Assembly: GCF_033118175.1 (NCBI RefSeq)
Contig: NC_083692.1
Span: 15,200,001 to 15,264,000 of the forward strand
Length of the DNA: 64,000 bases
Direction: 5' to 3'
Source: Dama dama
Taxonomy: Eukaryota > Chordata > Mammalia > Artiodactyla > Cervidae
In this document: piece by piece, positions 12,556 through 25,200 of the stretch
How positions within the stretch are numbered: position 1 is the first letter of the stretch
Layout: each line of letters starts with the position of its first letter
Notes under the pieces: model-generated
Told to the model about the DNA's origin: nothing
Seen by the model: only the letters and a program-made list of their open reading frames with translations
Database searches by the model: none
Translations under genes and position numbers: made by a program

Positions 12556-12716
12556 CGGCTCTCCTATCGCACCGCCAACAGCTCCCGAGCAGCCACAGCC
12601 ACAGCCTCAGGACAGCCCGGTCGCGGCCGCCCGGCAGCGCCTGGAAACTACTAGAAGAAGCTGCAAGATCCTCCTGGCTTGCTTTTCCCTCCACCCCCCC
12701 GCCCCTCCCCGCCTTG

Positions 12717-12724
12717 ACTTCCGG
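12717..12724 (+). promoter_or_regulatory. ETS/GABP-type motif
   Basis: ACTTCCGG sits in the CpG island about 160 nt upstream of the AHSA1 start codon. This is typical of TATA-less housekeeping promoters. Occupancy is inferred. Confidence 0.5.
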
Positions 12725-12922
12725 CTCCGCCTCCCTCCCGCCGGGTACGTCGGCTGCCCCTCGCCGGACCTTCGTTTCTGTCTGTTCTAAGGAATCCTTC
12801 ACACTCCTTCGAGTTATGCCCTGAAAGGCCCGAAAGGCGACAGCTCACACGACCATTCCTCACCCACAGAGACACACAGGACACGTTTCATTGTTTCCCT
12901 AAACCCTTCATCGGCCCTGCTT

Positions 12923-12942
12923 GGCCTCACGGGAGTTGTAGT
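12923..12942 (-). promoter_or_regulatory. ZNF143-type site 1
   Basis: The minus strand reads ACTACAACTCCCGTGAGGCC, close to the ZNF143/STAF core ACTACAAnTCCCAGnATGC, with divergence in the 3' half. The match is by eye. Confidence 0.55.
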
Positions 12943-13020
12943 CTTGTCGAGTGACCCACGGGATAACCTCGGAAGGTCGAGCTGAAAGGAGAGGAAACGG
13001 GCTTAGGCACGAGGCGCTGG

Positions 13021-13039
13021 GGATTCTGGGAGTTGTAGT
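13021..13039 (-). promoter_or_regulatory. ZNF143-type site 2
   Basis: The minus strand reads ACTACAACTCCCAGAATCC, a near-consensus ZNF143/STAF element in the divergent promoter. Confidence 0.75.
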
Positions 13040-13092
13040 CAAGAGGCAGCCGCGGCCCGTCCGGGCAGAGCCTGATTGTAGGGGCGGAAGGA

Positions 13093-13114
13093 ACTACAAC
13101 TTCCAGCATGCCCT
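13093..13114 (+). promoter_or_regulatory. ZNF143-type site 3
   Basis: The plus strand reads ACTACAACTTCCAGCATGCC, a strong ZNF143/STAF match including the CAGCATGCC extension. Its orientation is opposite to sites 1 and 2. Confidence 0.8.
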
Positions 13115-13284
13115 GCGGCGCCTGTCTCGACCCTTGGTTCCTACCCCTACCCCAGCCCTCCGCCCCCTCCTCGGGACTATCCCCTTCCGCCCCTTTTGTA
13201 TGCCGAACAGCCTGTGTAGAAAGGCTGGACCCTCGGCGGCGGAGTCTGACGCTGACCTGAGAGGGAGGGCTCGGTGTCTAAGAG
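13115..13284 (+). other. VIPAS39: Probable VIPAS39 noncoding exon 1 (5' end approximate)
   Basis: A consensus donor AGAG|GTGAGG occurs at 13284/13285 in the CpG island. The first coding exon begins exactly at its ATG after a CAG acceptor at 16285, so the 5' UTR must be spliced from upstream. The left end is a guess placed just past ZNF143 site 3. Confidence 0.5.
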
Positions 13285-14159
13285 GTGAGGGTGTCCCAAC
13301 CCCCTTGGGCTGCGTATCTGGCCGAGTCCAGCCTCTCCGCATCCGTATCCTTTCCCCTCGTTGTCTGAGGCGTCCCTCGACCTCCCTGGCCTGAATGTTA
13401 ACTCCATTTCTGGCCATTCCTGGGCTTGCACTCGGGGTTGGGGCCGCGAGCGAGCCCAGACAACTGATTTTGAACAAGCACTTATTGTACCAAGGTTCTG
13501 GGCTCTGGCCTCTGCGGTGGAGCCGTGTTTCCTGGACTCTTCGCCCACAGAGTCTTCCTAGTTTAATCCGCCTTTCCTCGTCTCAGTTCGTCACCTCACT
13601 TGTGTAGGCCTGGCTTCGAAAGATGATAAATGAGTCCGAATCTAACTTCTCAGAGGCTGGTTTCTGCGGTGTCCTCAGGCGGGGAGCGTGTTGGTTGTAG
13701 ATATTTTCGGCCGAGTGGTTTTCCTTCCTTTGTCGTATTCCTGCTCTTCCCTCAGATCTACTGCCCTGTATGGTGGGATCTCAGTAAACAAGTGACAGGC
13801 ACAAGCCTTTGAAGTATTTTAAACAATTTTGAAGCACATTCTCAGCCCCTCTTAAAATTGTACTTGATTGCTTTATAAATTTTAGAACCATTAAATCATT
13901 GTCTTTTTTACTTGCTGAGGAAATAAAGTTTATGACAAGCGCTAGAAGTACAGATTAGTGTGAAGCGTCCACTGCCTTTGCATGGTTAAGAAAAGACTCT
14001 AGAAATCCTCTGGTGGATTATTACAGGGTTTGTTAAGACCCATGCTATGCCTATCTGTAGATACTGTAGTAATGACCTGCCCTCAGTTTTCCCTCGAGTG
14101 ATAAAAGGACGATGCAAATCAGAGTGGAAATGACCCAGTAGATAGAAAACCCGGATAGG

Positions 14160-14300
14160 AGCAACTAGCTTTAGCTTAAAAACTTTGGTACTTAATCCTT
14201 TTGTGCCTCATTTCCCTCATCAGTGAGATGGAATCTGCTAGGCCTACTTTGCAGAGTTGTTCTGAGGCTTTATAAGCTGGCACCTGTACCATAGACGTTT
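14160..14300 (+). mobile_element. MIR fragment
   Basis: TGCCTCATTTCCCTCATCAG and AGAGTTGTTCTGAGGCTTTA follow the MIR core. Confidence 0.65.
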
Positions 14301-14584
14301 ACCTGCTCTGTGGACACCTTCAGTGTTTGTGATGGCTACTCAGAGTTTTGTATCAAAATTTTAAACTTTAGGAATGCTGAGAAATATTTTTCTAGCTTTT
14401 CCTAAGATATTGATTTATTAATAATAAAAATTAATACTAAACAAATTTTTGTGTCAGCACATGTACTTTCTGTGTGGTTCACTGGCTTCAGCCTCACAGC
14501 AGTCTTACCAGGTATGTTTCTGTTGTTAAGTCCCATATTTACAAATGGCGGAGATAGAAAGATGGCAGAAGATATCCTATACTA

Positions 14585-14790
14585 AAAGGAGCTAGCCTTT
14601 AGTATTTACTTTATACTGGGGACTTTTGTTTGCTCTTTCTTGACTCCTGTTTATTCTTCACTGCAACCCTGTGAGGTCGTCTGTCACTTTCTCCAAAGCT
14701 TAGAAGTAAGATTATTTACCCAGGTTGTTGAGAGTTGGAGAGACTGACATTTAAATTCAAGTCTGCCTGACTACAAAGCCTATGCTTGTT
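14585..14790 (-). mobile_element. MIR fragment
   Basis: Reverse MIR: TATTCTTCACTGCAACCCTG followed by TGAGGTCG, then TTCAAGTCTGCCTGACTACA. Confidence 0.65.
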
Positions 14791-15685
14791 GCAATATAAG
14801 GGATGATTTTTTTTTTCTTCTAGCTTTTGTATATGATTTTACTCAGTGCATTAAGTATACAAAAGGATTTTTAAGCCGTGTCTGGGTTCAGTAGAAATCA
14901 GTTAGTGATCTCTGCCATGGGGAAGGATCAGATGGTAAAAAATTCTCAGCCTGCTATCTCATTCCCAGATCCCCTGACAACACACTGCGTGAGGGCAGAG
15001 TGTGTTAAGGCCATTGGGAGTCTCAGTGGGTCTGTCATGGTGAGTGTTTCTTAAACTTCTATTGAGAAAGGTGCTATTGAAATAGAAAAAGCAAATTCAT
15101 CCTTTAGAATTGCACTCTCTGTAGCCTTTGGAGTTATTTTTGGCCCTGGAAAATTTGGTACCTGGTTCTTGGCTTAAATCAGTTTTCACTCTAATCCAGT
15201 TGGCATGGATAGTTTAGTTTGTGATTCTAAGGCAAAACTTTTTTTCAGGACGAAATCTAATTTTAGAATAGTTATGAGAGGAACTTGTTGTGTTTTAACT
15301 GATTCTTTATAGACTTCCTTCTTTGGCCATGCCCTCGTTTCCCAAATTTTGGCCAGTACTTGTTATTAAATTAATCATGATTTGAAATTGAAGTTACAAG
15401 CAGGCTAATTCAGCTTCCTTTAGTTGATTACTTGCCATCAGGAATTCAAGAAGCACATGCAAAAGTAAGATGTCTGTGAGTTTTTATTCTCTGCAGTATT
15501 CCCAGAGCCTGAACAGGGCCTGAGAGGTGGCACGCAACCTGTTGATACGTGTTGAGTCCGTGAATGTAGTTACTATCTGTTTTGTTCATGCTTTGATTAA
15601 CCTTGTGTATTCAGCAAAGTTCATGAAGCATTCTTGTAACACATGCCTGGTTTGAACTTTTACCTTTATACATACTTAGACTGGG

Positions 15686-15896
15686 GCCTTCCAGGTGGTG
15701 CTGGTGGTAAAGAATCCGCCTGCCAGTGCAGGAGACCTAAGAGATACAGGTTCGAGTCCTGGGTTGGGGAAATCCCCTGGAGAGCGGTATGGCAACCCAC
15801 TCCAGTATTCTTGCCTGGAGAATCCCGTGGACAGAGGAGCCTGGTGGGCTACCGTCCATAGGGTTGCAAAGAGTTGGACTGAAGTGACTTAGCACG
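15686..15896 (+). mobile_element. Bov-tA SINE
   Basis: Complete-looking element from CCTTCCAGGTGGTGCTGGTG to the 3' AGTGACTTAGCACGCATGAG. Confidence 0.88.
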
Positions 15897-16285
15897 CATG
15901 AGAGTGTACAAATTAGAAAAGGTATATGCTCAATACTCTGTTGTAGGGTCCTTCAGAGAGGGACTGTGTTTTGTTCTTCAGATATCCCTTACCTAATATA
16001 ACACTTGACAAGAGTGCCTGAGATAGTGTTGTGAACAAAGTAGCTGCTCTAGGAATGAGTGACTACTTGTGGGTTATCAGACAATCAAAAGTATGTTTGG
16101 ATTGGTTGGAGACCCAGGGATCTGATTTTATGTGGCCTCTTCAGTATTCTCTTCGCCAGACACTTTTCATGCATCCCTGACTAGAGCAGGGCATTTGTAG
16201 TCCAGGAACCCAAAGCTTTTGGAGCTCTCTTGAGGGGAATCCAGAAAGAGACATACAGTATATATCTCTCTTCCTCTCCCTCCAG

Positions 16286-19200
16286 ATGAATCGGACAAAG
16301 GGTGATGAGGAGGAGTATTGGAATAGCTCCAAGTTCAAGGCTTTCACCTTTGATGATGAAGATGATGAGCTCTCACAGGTAGGTTTCTGTGAATAGTTGC
16401 TGAAGTTCTCATCCCCTTCCACTGTGTACGCTTTTCCTTGCATCCTCGGTAACCTGTCTCCATTAGGGTCAGCAGTGCTTTCAGTCAGATCTTTAGAAGA
16501 CTCTTCATGGAGAAGAACCCTAGAAAAAGAGAGGAATTGTCAAAGCTAACTCTCTGCCCTTCTTCCTTTACCTTCTTCAGTTCAGTTCAGTTGCTCAGTT
16601 GTGTCCGACTCTTTGCGACCCCATGAATCGCAGTACGCCAGGCCTCCCTGTCCATCACCAACTCCCAGAGTTTCCTCAAACTCATGCCCATTGAGTCGGT
16701 GATGCCATCCAACCATCTCATCCTCTGTCGTCCCCTTCTCCTCCTGCCCCCAATCCCTCCCAGCATCAGGGTCTTTTCCAATGAGTCAGCTCTTCGCATG
16801 AGGTGGCCAAAGTACTAGAGTTTCAGCTTCAGCATCAGTCTTTCCAATGAACACCCAGGACTGATCTCCTTTAGGATGACTGGTTGGATCTCCTTGCAGT
16901 CCAAGGGACTCTCAAGAGTCTTCTCCAACACCACAGTTCAAAAGCATCAATTTTTCAGCACTCAGCTTTCTTCACAGTCCAACTCTCACATCCATACATG
17001 ACTACTGGAAAAACCATAGCCTTGACCAGACGGACCTTTGTTGGCAAAGTAATGTCTCTGCTTTTTAATATGCTATCTAGGTTGGTCATAACTTTCCTTC
17101 CAAGGAGTAAGCGTCTTTTAATTTCATGGCTGCAGTCACCATCCGCAGTGATTTTAGAGCCCCAAAAAATAAAGTCTGACACTGTTTCCACTGTCTCCCC
17201 ATCTATTTCCCATGAGGTGATGGGACCAGATGCCATGATCTTAGTTTTCTGAATGTTAAGTTTTAAGCCAACTTTTTCACTCTCCTCTTTCGCTTTCATC
17301 AAGAGGCTTTTTAGTTCCTCTTCACTTTCTGCCATAAGGGTGGTGTCATCTGCATATCTGAGGTTATTGATATTTCTCCAGGCAATCTTGATTCCAGCTT
17401 AAGATGATTCATTTCTTTCAGTTTTGTTTTTTTTTTCCGAGAGCCCTAAATTTTTTATCATGTGATATAATTATTATTTTTAAAGGATGAACTGGATTGG
17501 GAATTTTTTCTTTTTCGTGTCTGTTTCACCAGTGGGGGAAACATTCATTTTTGGAGAGATGGATAAACTCCCTACAAAGCAAGTCAATACCAAGAGTAGG
17601 ATTAGAATTCAAAATCGGCTTTGACTCTTCCTAACCTTTTGCCACTGGACTCCAGTGTTGGCTAAATAGCCGTTTCTTTTCTTGGCAAAAGTCTAGTGGG
17701 CTAGGCTTTCGATGGCAGAAAAGTTAAAATATTGGCCATTCTCAAGTCCAAGTTCCTCAGCCTTCTTGGCTGTCAGAGGGAGAGGTGAGAAGTGGTGATG
17801 GCCTGAGAGCCCGTCCTGATGTCTGTCTGCAGTTAAAGGAATCCAAGCGGGCAGTGAATAGCCTTCGAGACTTCGTGGATGACGATGATGAAGATGACCT
17901 GGAGAGAGTCAGCTGGACCGGGGAACCTGTGGGAAGTAAGTACAAAAGGCCCTGGGAAGGGATTAATTATTCAGGGTTCTTACCACTCATAAAGTCTCCT
18001 CAATATTTGTCAGGATAGGGAACGAGGCTAAGCTATTTTCAGATGAGCAAACATCTGGAAGTTTAACCCAGGAGAGGGTACTTAGGGAAATATGGCAGTA
18101 GTTTCCATACAGCTCTCTAGGTCTGCTGTGCTAGGGCTAATGTTTGGCTGGCTATTTCAGACTTAATTGGGGTGCTCATTAAAATTAGATTCCTGGGCTT
18201 CACTTGAGAGACTCTGCCTCAGTAGGTCTTGATGTTGGGTGTGGGGTGGCGGGTAGAGCGGGGTCTCAAATGACAATAAGCACTGCAAATGTTCTGATAC
18301 GCAGTCATATTTGAGAACTGCTGACTTAAGTGCTCACAACTGCCTGTCAGAACTGACTTCCTTAGCCACCAAGTCCCGCTGCCTAATCGTTCTGTAATAC
18401 CACTTAACACCTTTGCTGGATCCATCTGATTTTTAAGCATAGTTTTAAAGGTTTGTTTTTTTTAAATGGGAAATACTGTCACATGATTTAAAAAGCAAAA
18501 AGTATTCAAGACGTGCTGTAGTAAAAAGTATTCAAGACGTACTGAGAAAAGTTTCCTTCACACTCATGCATCTACTTAGTTCTCAGGCCCTGCCTGCCCC
18601 CCAAAACAACCGCTATTGTTTGCTTCCTGTGTATTCATTTAGAGATCCTTTCTGCTTGTGGAACTACATATAGGAAAATGAACCCCCTTTTTTACACAAG
18701 CGGTGGCATACTTCATACCCTGCTCTTTTCACTGGACAATATAGCTTGAAGATCTTTACGAGTTTTCTCACGCTTCCTCTCCCTTTTAAAAATAGCAACA
18801 TAGTATACACTGTATGGAATTCTCATAATTTATGTAACCAGTCCACTGTTGATGGGCATTAGATTGTTTCCAATCTTTTGTTGTTTATATCACAGTCAGT
18901 GACCTTGTATTTTGCCCATGTAAGAGTATCTGAAAGTTCAGTTCCTAGAGTGGGATTGCTGGCAGAGGCTGTTTGCGTCTGTGTTGGTTAGATGTTGCAC
19001 CAACTTGCACTCCCACCTAGCAGTGTCAGAGTGTTCCTTTTTCCCCACAGCCTTGACAGCACAGGGTGTCCTCAAACTTTTGGGTCTTTGGCAATCTTAT
19101 GGGGGCAAGTGGTATCTCAGTGTGCTTTTTAAAAATACTTATTTATTTTCAGCTGCTCCGGGTTTTTGTTGCTGCGTGGGCTTTTCTCTAGCTGCAGCGA

Positions 19201-22200
19201 GCAGGGTCTGCTCACTGATTGTGCACAGGCTTCTCATTGCGGTGGCTTCTCTTGTAGAGCATGGGCTCTAGGTGCACGGTCTTCAGTAGTTGTGGCATGT
19301 GAACTTACTTTCTCCATGGCTTGTAGGATCTTTCTGGCCCTGGGATTGAACCTGTGTCCCCTTGCATTGGTAGGCAGATTCTTAATCACCGGGCCTCCAG
19401 GGAAGTCCTAAGTGTACTTTTAATGTGTGTAATTCTCTTATTAAGAGTGAGGTTGAAGGGGCTTCCCTTACGGTTCAGCTGGTAAAGAGGGAGGTTGAAC
19501 ACATTTTCATGTTTAATAGCTACTTGTATTTCCTTTTCTTTGATCCATTTATTCATTTCCTTTGCCCCCTTTCTCTATTGATTGGTCTATTTGATTCTGT
19601 TCTTTCTCCCTGCCCCAATATTTTAAGTCCATGTTGACAAGGGACCAGGACTTCTGATGAAAAGCTTTTAGAGTTTATTGGAGTGCTGGATGTGATGGCA
19701 TTAGTTTGGATGAGAATGACTGATTTACATCCTACTGTCTCGCAGGTATCTCATGGTCCATCAAAGAGACTGCTGGTAATAGCGGGTCAAGCCATGAGCG
19801 TGAACAGCTGAAGAACCGAAACAGCTTCTCCACCTATGCACAACTACCCAAACCTGCTTCTACCTACTCTCTGAGCAGCTTTTTTAGAGGTAAGAGTGAT
19901 GGTTAAAGGGGCAGAGTCCTTTTCTTTTTTCCGAAAAACCACTAAGGCTGTGATTTTCATTTACTCTGTAAGAAAAAGGTACTGAAGTATAAAAATCTTT
20001 GGAGCTAGCCGTTAGGGAATAGAAAGGGGGAGAGATGAGGGAAATTCAGAGAGGTTGGACTGGGTTTCTAAAACATGGTAAACACATTGGACATTAACCT
20101 TGTGACACATACTGAAGAAATTGGTCCAGGTCAGAATTCCCCCCTGCCCCTGTGCATTTCTGTTGGGAAGCCTTGTGTGCTGACGGTGGGAATGTAAAAT
20201 GGTACAGCCTGTGTGTAGAAGACACCGGAAGACTGTGGAAGACAGTTTGGCAGTTTCTCAAAAAATTAAGCGTAGAATTGCCATATGATCCAGCAGTCTA
20301 TTTGTGGGTATATACCAAAAAGAATTCAAAGGAAGGGCTTAAACATGTATTTATACACTATGATTCAGAGTAGCCAAAATATGGAAACAACCTAAATGTC
20401 CATTCACTGATGAATGAATGAACAAAATGTGGCATGTACATACAATGGAGTATTATTCAGACTTAAAAAGGATTAAAATTCAGATACATGCTACAACATG
20501 AATGAACCTTGAGGACGCTATGCTGAGTGTATGAAGCCAGACATACAAGGATTCTGTGTGATTCCATTTCTATGAGATACTTAGAATAGTCAGATAGATA
20601 GAGCTAGAAAGTAGAACAGTGGTCACCAGGGAATGAGAATAAGGAGGAAAGGGAGTTATTGTTCAGTGGGTACAGTTTCAGTTTGGGATGATCAGAAAGT
20701 TCTGGAGATAGATAGTAGTGATGATTGTACAGTGTGGATGTATTTAGTATCCCTGAACTGTATCCTCCTTAAAAATGGTGGCGTTTATGTTAGGTGTATT
20801 TTACCACAATTAAAAAGTTGCTCAGTGCCTTTTATTTCCATGATACCTCAAATTTCTGAAGTTGAATAAAAGCTTTTTTAAGCCTTAAGTTCTCATATTT
20901 TCACAAAAAGGTTCTGTGTGCACTGCGTCCTAAACTGAGTCTGGATGGCTCTGACTTTAACTCTTGGCCTTGTGTGTTCTTTACCTTTAGGGAGAACTAG
21001 ACCTGGAAGTTTCCAGTCCCTCTCTGATGGTAGGCATGGACTCTCTTTCTCTTGGTTACTGTGGGAGATGTTACTGATCTGGGGTACAGCCTGGGGAGTC
21101 ATGGGGACAAGTGATAATTAGATGATGACACTTCTGAATCTGTCATTGTTGTTAGAGGAATTTTCTGATGCTGAATAAGCAGGTTGAGAACATTCAGGCT
21201 GTGGGGTCAAAGGGTAGCATCTAGGGATGCTGTCTTTGAGTAGGAACTGAGATCTACTCGGGTTTCCCTACTTTGGGCCATCAAGATGCCTCGGGAGCCC
21301 GCAGGTCCCGTGGAGGAGGCAGTGGAGGAAAGGAATGGCAGGAAGATGGTGTCCTTATCAGTCCCTTGCCTGTTATTTTGCAGCTCTGTCAGACACACCT
21401 GCCAAGAGCTATGCTCCAGAGCTGGGGAGACCCAAGGGGGAGTACAGGGTGAGTTATAGCTTACGATGGTCATGACACTTTACACAGTTTGACGTACTTG
21501 GACATTTGTTATCTTGTTTGATTTTCCCAAATCTTTGAGCAGGTATTATTTTAAACCCCTCTTAGAAATAAGCAAATTGGATCTCTAAACATTAGAGCTT
21601 GCCAGGAGTCTCACAGCTAGTTACATGGTAGAACTGGAACTCAAAAGTTTTAGTTTCTGATTGAGCACTGGCGTACATTCCTTATCCATTATACAGCCGT
21701 TTTTTAGGTTGTGCTTTGAAACTTTTGATCATCACTGTGGTCTAGAAGCTTGGTGGAGCTCATAGTCACACGAAGCACACGAAAAAGCAAATTGACTGAA
21801 AAGGAAAAAATGGTATCATAAGGTCCAAAAAAAGAACACGTTTCTCTCTTTCCTTCTGTCGGCAAAACCGTTAATTAGAGTCCCAAAACGGCCTCTAGGG
21901 GCTGAAATTCCGAACCACGTACATATAGGTTGCCAGATTTGTCAGTTGATCCGTTCCCTCTTTGATCCAACTCCTCCCGCCTATAAAATCTCTGTCCTGG
22001 TTGCTTAAGAAACTCAGGACTAGACCATCCTAGTTTGTTTTTTTAATCCATCTTCTTCTGCAAAATACTTCCCCTCGAGGGACTAAGACTGTAAGCATGA
22101 GGTGAGGAGCTGACGCACTGATAATTCTGAAATCTGACCCTTTAACTCCCATAATCCGTGCGTTACTAATATTCCAGGATTATAGCAACGACTGGAGCCC

Positions 22201-25200
22201 CAGTGACACAGTGCGGCGCCTCCGGAAGGGCAAGGTAAGGCCCCTGGGGAAAGAGTTCTTGTGGAATTGGGATTTTTTTGTTTTGGAAGCTGAGCAGCTT
22301 GGCCTTTCTCTTCAGTTTTGTTAAATGATTTTCAGGAGGAAAATCATTCCACTAAGATGGCAATTCAGCTGCAAAATTTCTAATTCTCCAGGGTTCAGTG
22401 TTGTTTTGATGGGGAAGTGGGAAAAGAGTGATGGATGAGCGGGAAAAGTAGTTCCTTTAAGAGTGAGAGCAAATCTTTGATGTTTAGGTCTGTGATCCAT
22501 TGTGAGTTAATACAAAATACATGGTGTGAGGTACAAGTGGACATTCATTTTTTTCCCACACAGTTCTCTGTTCACTCCAACACTATTTGTTGAAAAGACT
22601 ATCCATTTCTGCATTGGTCACTTTGGTGCCTTTGTTGAAAATGAATTGACCATACATATATATAGGTCTCTTTCTGGACTGTATTCTAGTTCATTGATTT
22701 TTTTTTTTTTGGATCTATACTTATGCCATTACCAAGGCCTTGATTATTGTAGCTTTGTAGTTAATCTTGAAATCAAGTCATATAAGTTCTTCAACCTTAT
22801 TCTTCTCTTCCAAAATTACTTCAGCCATTCTAGATCCTATGTATTTCCATATTAGCTTGTCAGTATTACAAAAGAGCTGCTGGCATTTTGACTGAGATTT
22901 CATTGAATCTGTATTTCAATTTTGGGAGAATTGATATCATAATGATTATTGGGTCAAAGTGGATCATAGTAGAATAAGTGCTGAAACCATAAAGCTAGAA
23001 GAAAATTAAGGTGAAAGTCTTTGTGATCTTGAGTTGGGCAAAGACTTATTAACCAAGCATACAAAAATCATCAAACCAAAAAGGAAAATGGACTTCACCA
23101 AAATTAGGAAGTTTTTTTCTTTGAAAACACTGTTAAAAACACAAAAAGACCATTGCTGGGAGGAAATATTTGTAAAATATATCTTATAACGTGTTTTCTC
23201 CAGAATATGTAGTTAAAAAATAATGAAGTATCTTCAGTATTAAGCCATCAAATTTAAAAAATCAACTCAAGATTTCACCAGTTATATCACCAAAAGCTGT
23301 GTGAATGGCCAATAAGCACGTGAAAGGATGACCAACATTATCAGTTATCAGGAAAATGAATTAAAACTGAGATACCACTATATAGCCACTATAATGGCTA
23401 AGTTTAAAAATACAGATCATACCAAACGTTGGGAGGATGTGAAGCAACTGGAACTCTCATATGCTGCAAACAGGAAGGTGAAGTGGTAAAACCACTTTGC
23501 AAAAGAGTCTGACAGTTTCTGACAAAATTAAACACATATTTAATTTGATCACTAATAGACATTTGCAATTCAGGAGAAATGAAAATATGTTCTTACAAAG
23601 ACTTGTACACAAATGTTCATAGGAACTGTATTTATTAGAACCTTTAAAGCAGGAATAACCTAAATAGTAAGATCCCTTGTCAGATGGACAGGAGAAATTT
23701 TTGTGGTGATGGAAATGTTCTGTATCTTGATTGTGGTAGTAGTTAACATGGGATCATTTACTTGTCAAAACTCACTGAATTGTACACTTAGATAGGGTAG
23801 ATTTTATACGATATAAATTGTGGCTCATTAGAAAGAGAACAAGTTGGGGCTTCCCTGGTGGTCCAGTGGTTGAGAATCCGCCTGCCGATGTAGGAGATAC
23901 GAGTTTGATCCCCGGTCTGGGAAGATGCCCCGACTAAGGCCATGTGCCGCAACTGCCGAGCCGGCACTCGCGCCCTCGCTTCGGCACTGCTGCAGCCCAA
24001 GTCTAGGGCCCGTGTTCCCCAACAGGAGAAGCCACTGCGCTGAGAGGCCTGTGCACTGCCAGGAAGAGCAGCCCCCGCTCGCCGCAACCAGAGAAAGCCT
24101 GCACGCAGCAACCAAGACCCACACGGCCACAAATAAGTAAAGAAGTTAGTTAAAAAGAAGTAAAAGTTGGCCTCAGATGGACCCCACGCACATCCCCCGT
24201 GGTGAGGCAAACGCCGCAGAGCCTCAGGAGTCCCCGTGCAGGGAGCCCTTCGTCCTGGGACACAGGGCGTGGCCGGAAAGGTGGCCGCCGCCTCACCTGT
24301 GACGCACCACGTGTTCCTGGGGAGCCTCGTCCTAAGCCATTTCTAGAGGACCTGCTTCTGGGCCCAGCTTCCGTTTGTAGCACAGCAGCTCCCTCACTGC
24401 CATCTACTGAAAGCTGGCACTCAACACAAGGATTTGAAAAAGCAACCAACCAACCGAATGAACAAAAACAGATTTTTTAAAAGGGGGGGAAAAAGAGGCA
24501 AAAGGGAACAAGTGATCTCCCTACCTGTTGACTTTGGCAAGCCTTCATCAGGACACTAGCATCTTCCAGGGCATAAGGCTGAACTAGGGAGAGCGTGGTG
24601 GGAACCTCCTGGCTCATAGAGTGTTGGGGGCTGTTGTGTAAAATAAAGAGGCTCTCCTTGGGGACCAGCGTATGTGCTCAGTTGTGTCTGACTCTTTGTG
24701 ACCCCATGGACTATAGCCCACCAGGCTCCTCTGTCCGTGGAATTTTTCAGGCAAGAATACTGGAGCAGGTTGCCATTTCCTGCTCCAGGGGATCTTCCTG
24801 ACCCACAGATCAAACCCATTTCTCTTGCGAACTCCTGCATTGGCAGCTGGATTCTTTACCACTAGTGCCACTCGGGAAGCTCCAGGTGGCTCAGTGGTAA
24901 AGAATCCGCCTGCAGTGCAGGAGATTTGGGTTTGATCCCTGGGTCAGGAAGATCCCTTGGAGAAGGAAATGGCAACCCACTTCAGTGTTATTGCTTGGAA
25001 AATCCAATGGACAGAGGACTCCTCAGTCCATGGGTCACAGAGAGTCAGGCATTACTAAGAGACTGAGCATGCATGCATGCTGTGGGGATATTTCAGGTCA
25101 TTCTCACTCTCCTCAGCATCCAGTGACAAAAGAATATAGGAAATGGTCCTCTTCCTTGCACACCAGTTCTATTCTTATCTGGCAGGTCTGCTCACTGGAA

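Larger units (their letters stand above)
12600..13290. promoter_or_regulatory. CpG-island bidirectional promoter of AHSA1 and VIPAS39
   Basis: The sequence is GC- and CpG-rich with no obvious TATA box. It lies between the AHSA1 start codon (12555, minus) and a splice donor at 13285 (plus) that suits VIPAS39 noncoding exon 1. It holds GC boxes (for example GGGGCGG at 13081), an ETS/GABP-type ACTTCCGG at 12717-12724, and three ZNF143-type elements at 12923-13114. Divergent housekeeping genes commonly share such promoters. Exact start sites cannot be set from sequence alone. Confidence 0.85.
13285..16285 (+). other. VIPAS39: VIPAS39 intron 1
   Basis: Runs from the donor at 13285 to the acceptor at 16285. 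It contains MIR relics at about 14160-14300 (+) and 14585-14790 (-) and a Bov-tA at 15686-15896 (+). No coding exon is recognised inside. Confidence 0.6.

Noticed and set aside
12092..13548. Many overlapping open frames in the CpG island
   Set aside because: They are a by-product of high GC with few stops; only AHSA1 exon 1 (12476-12555) has splice and homology support.
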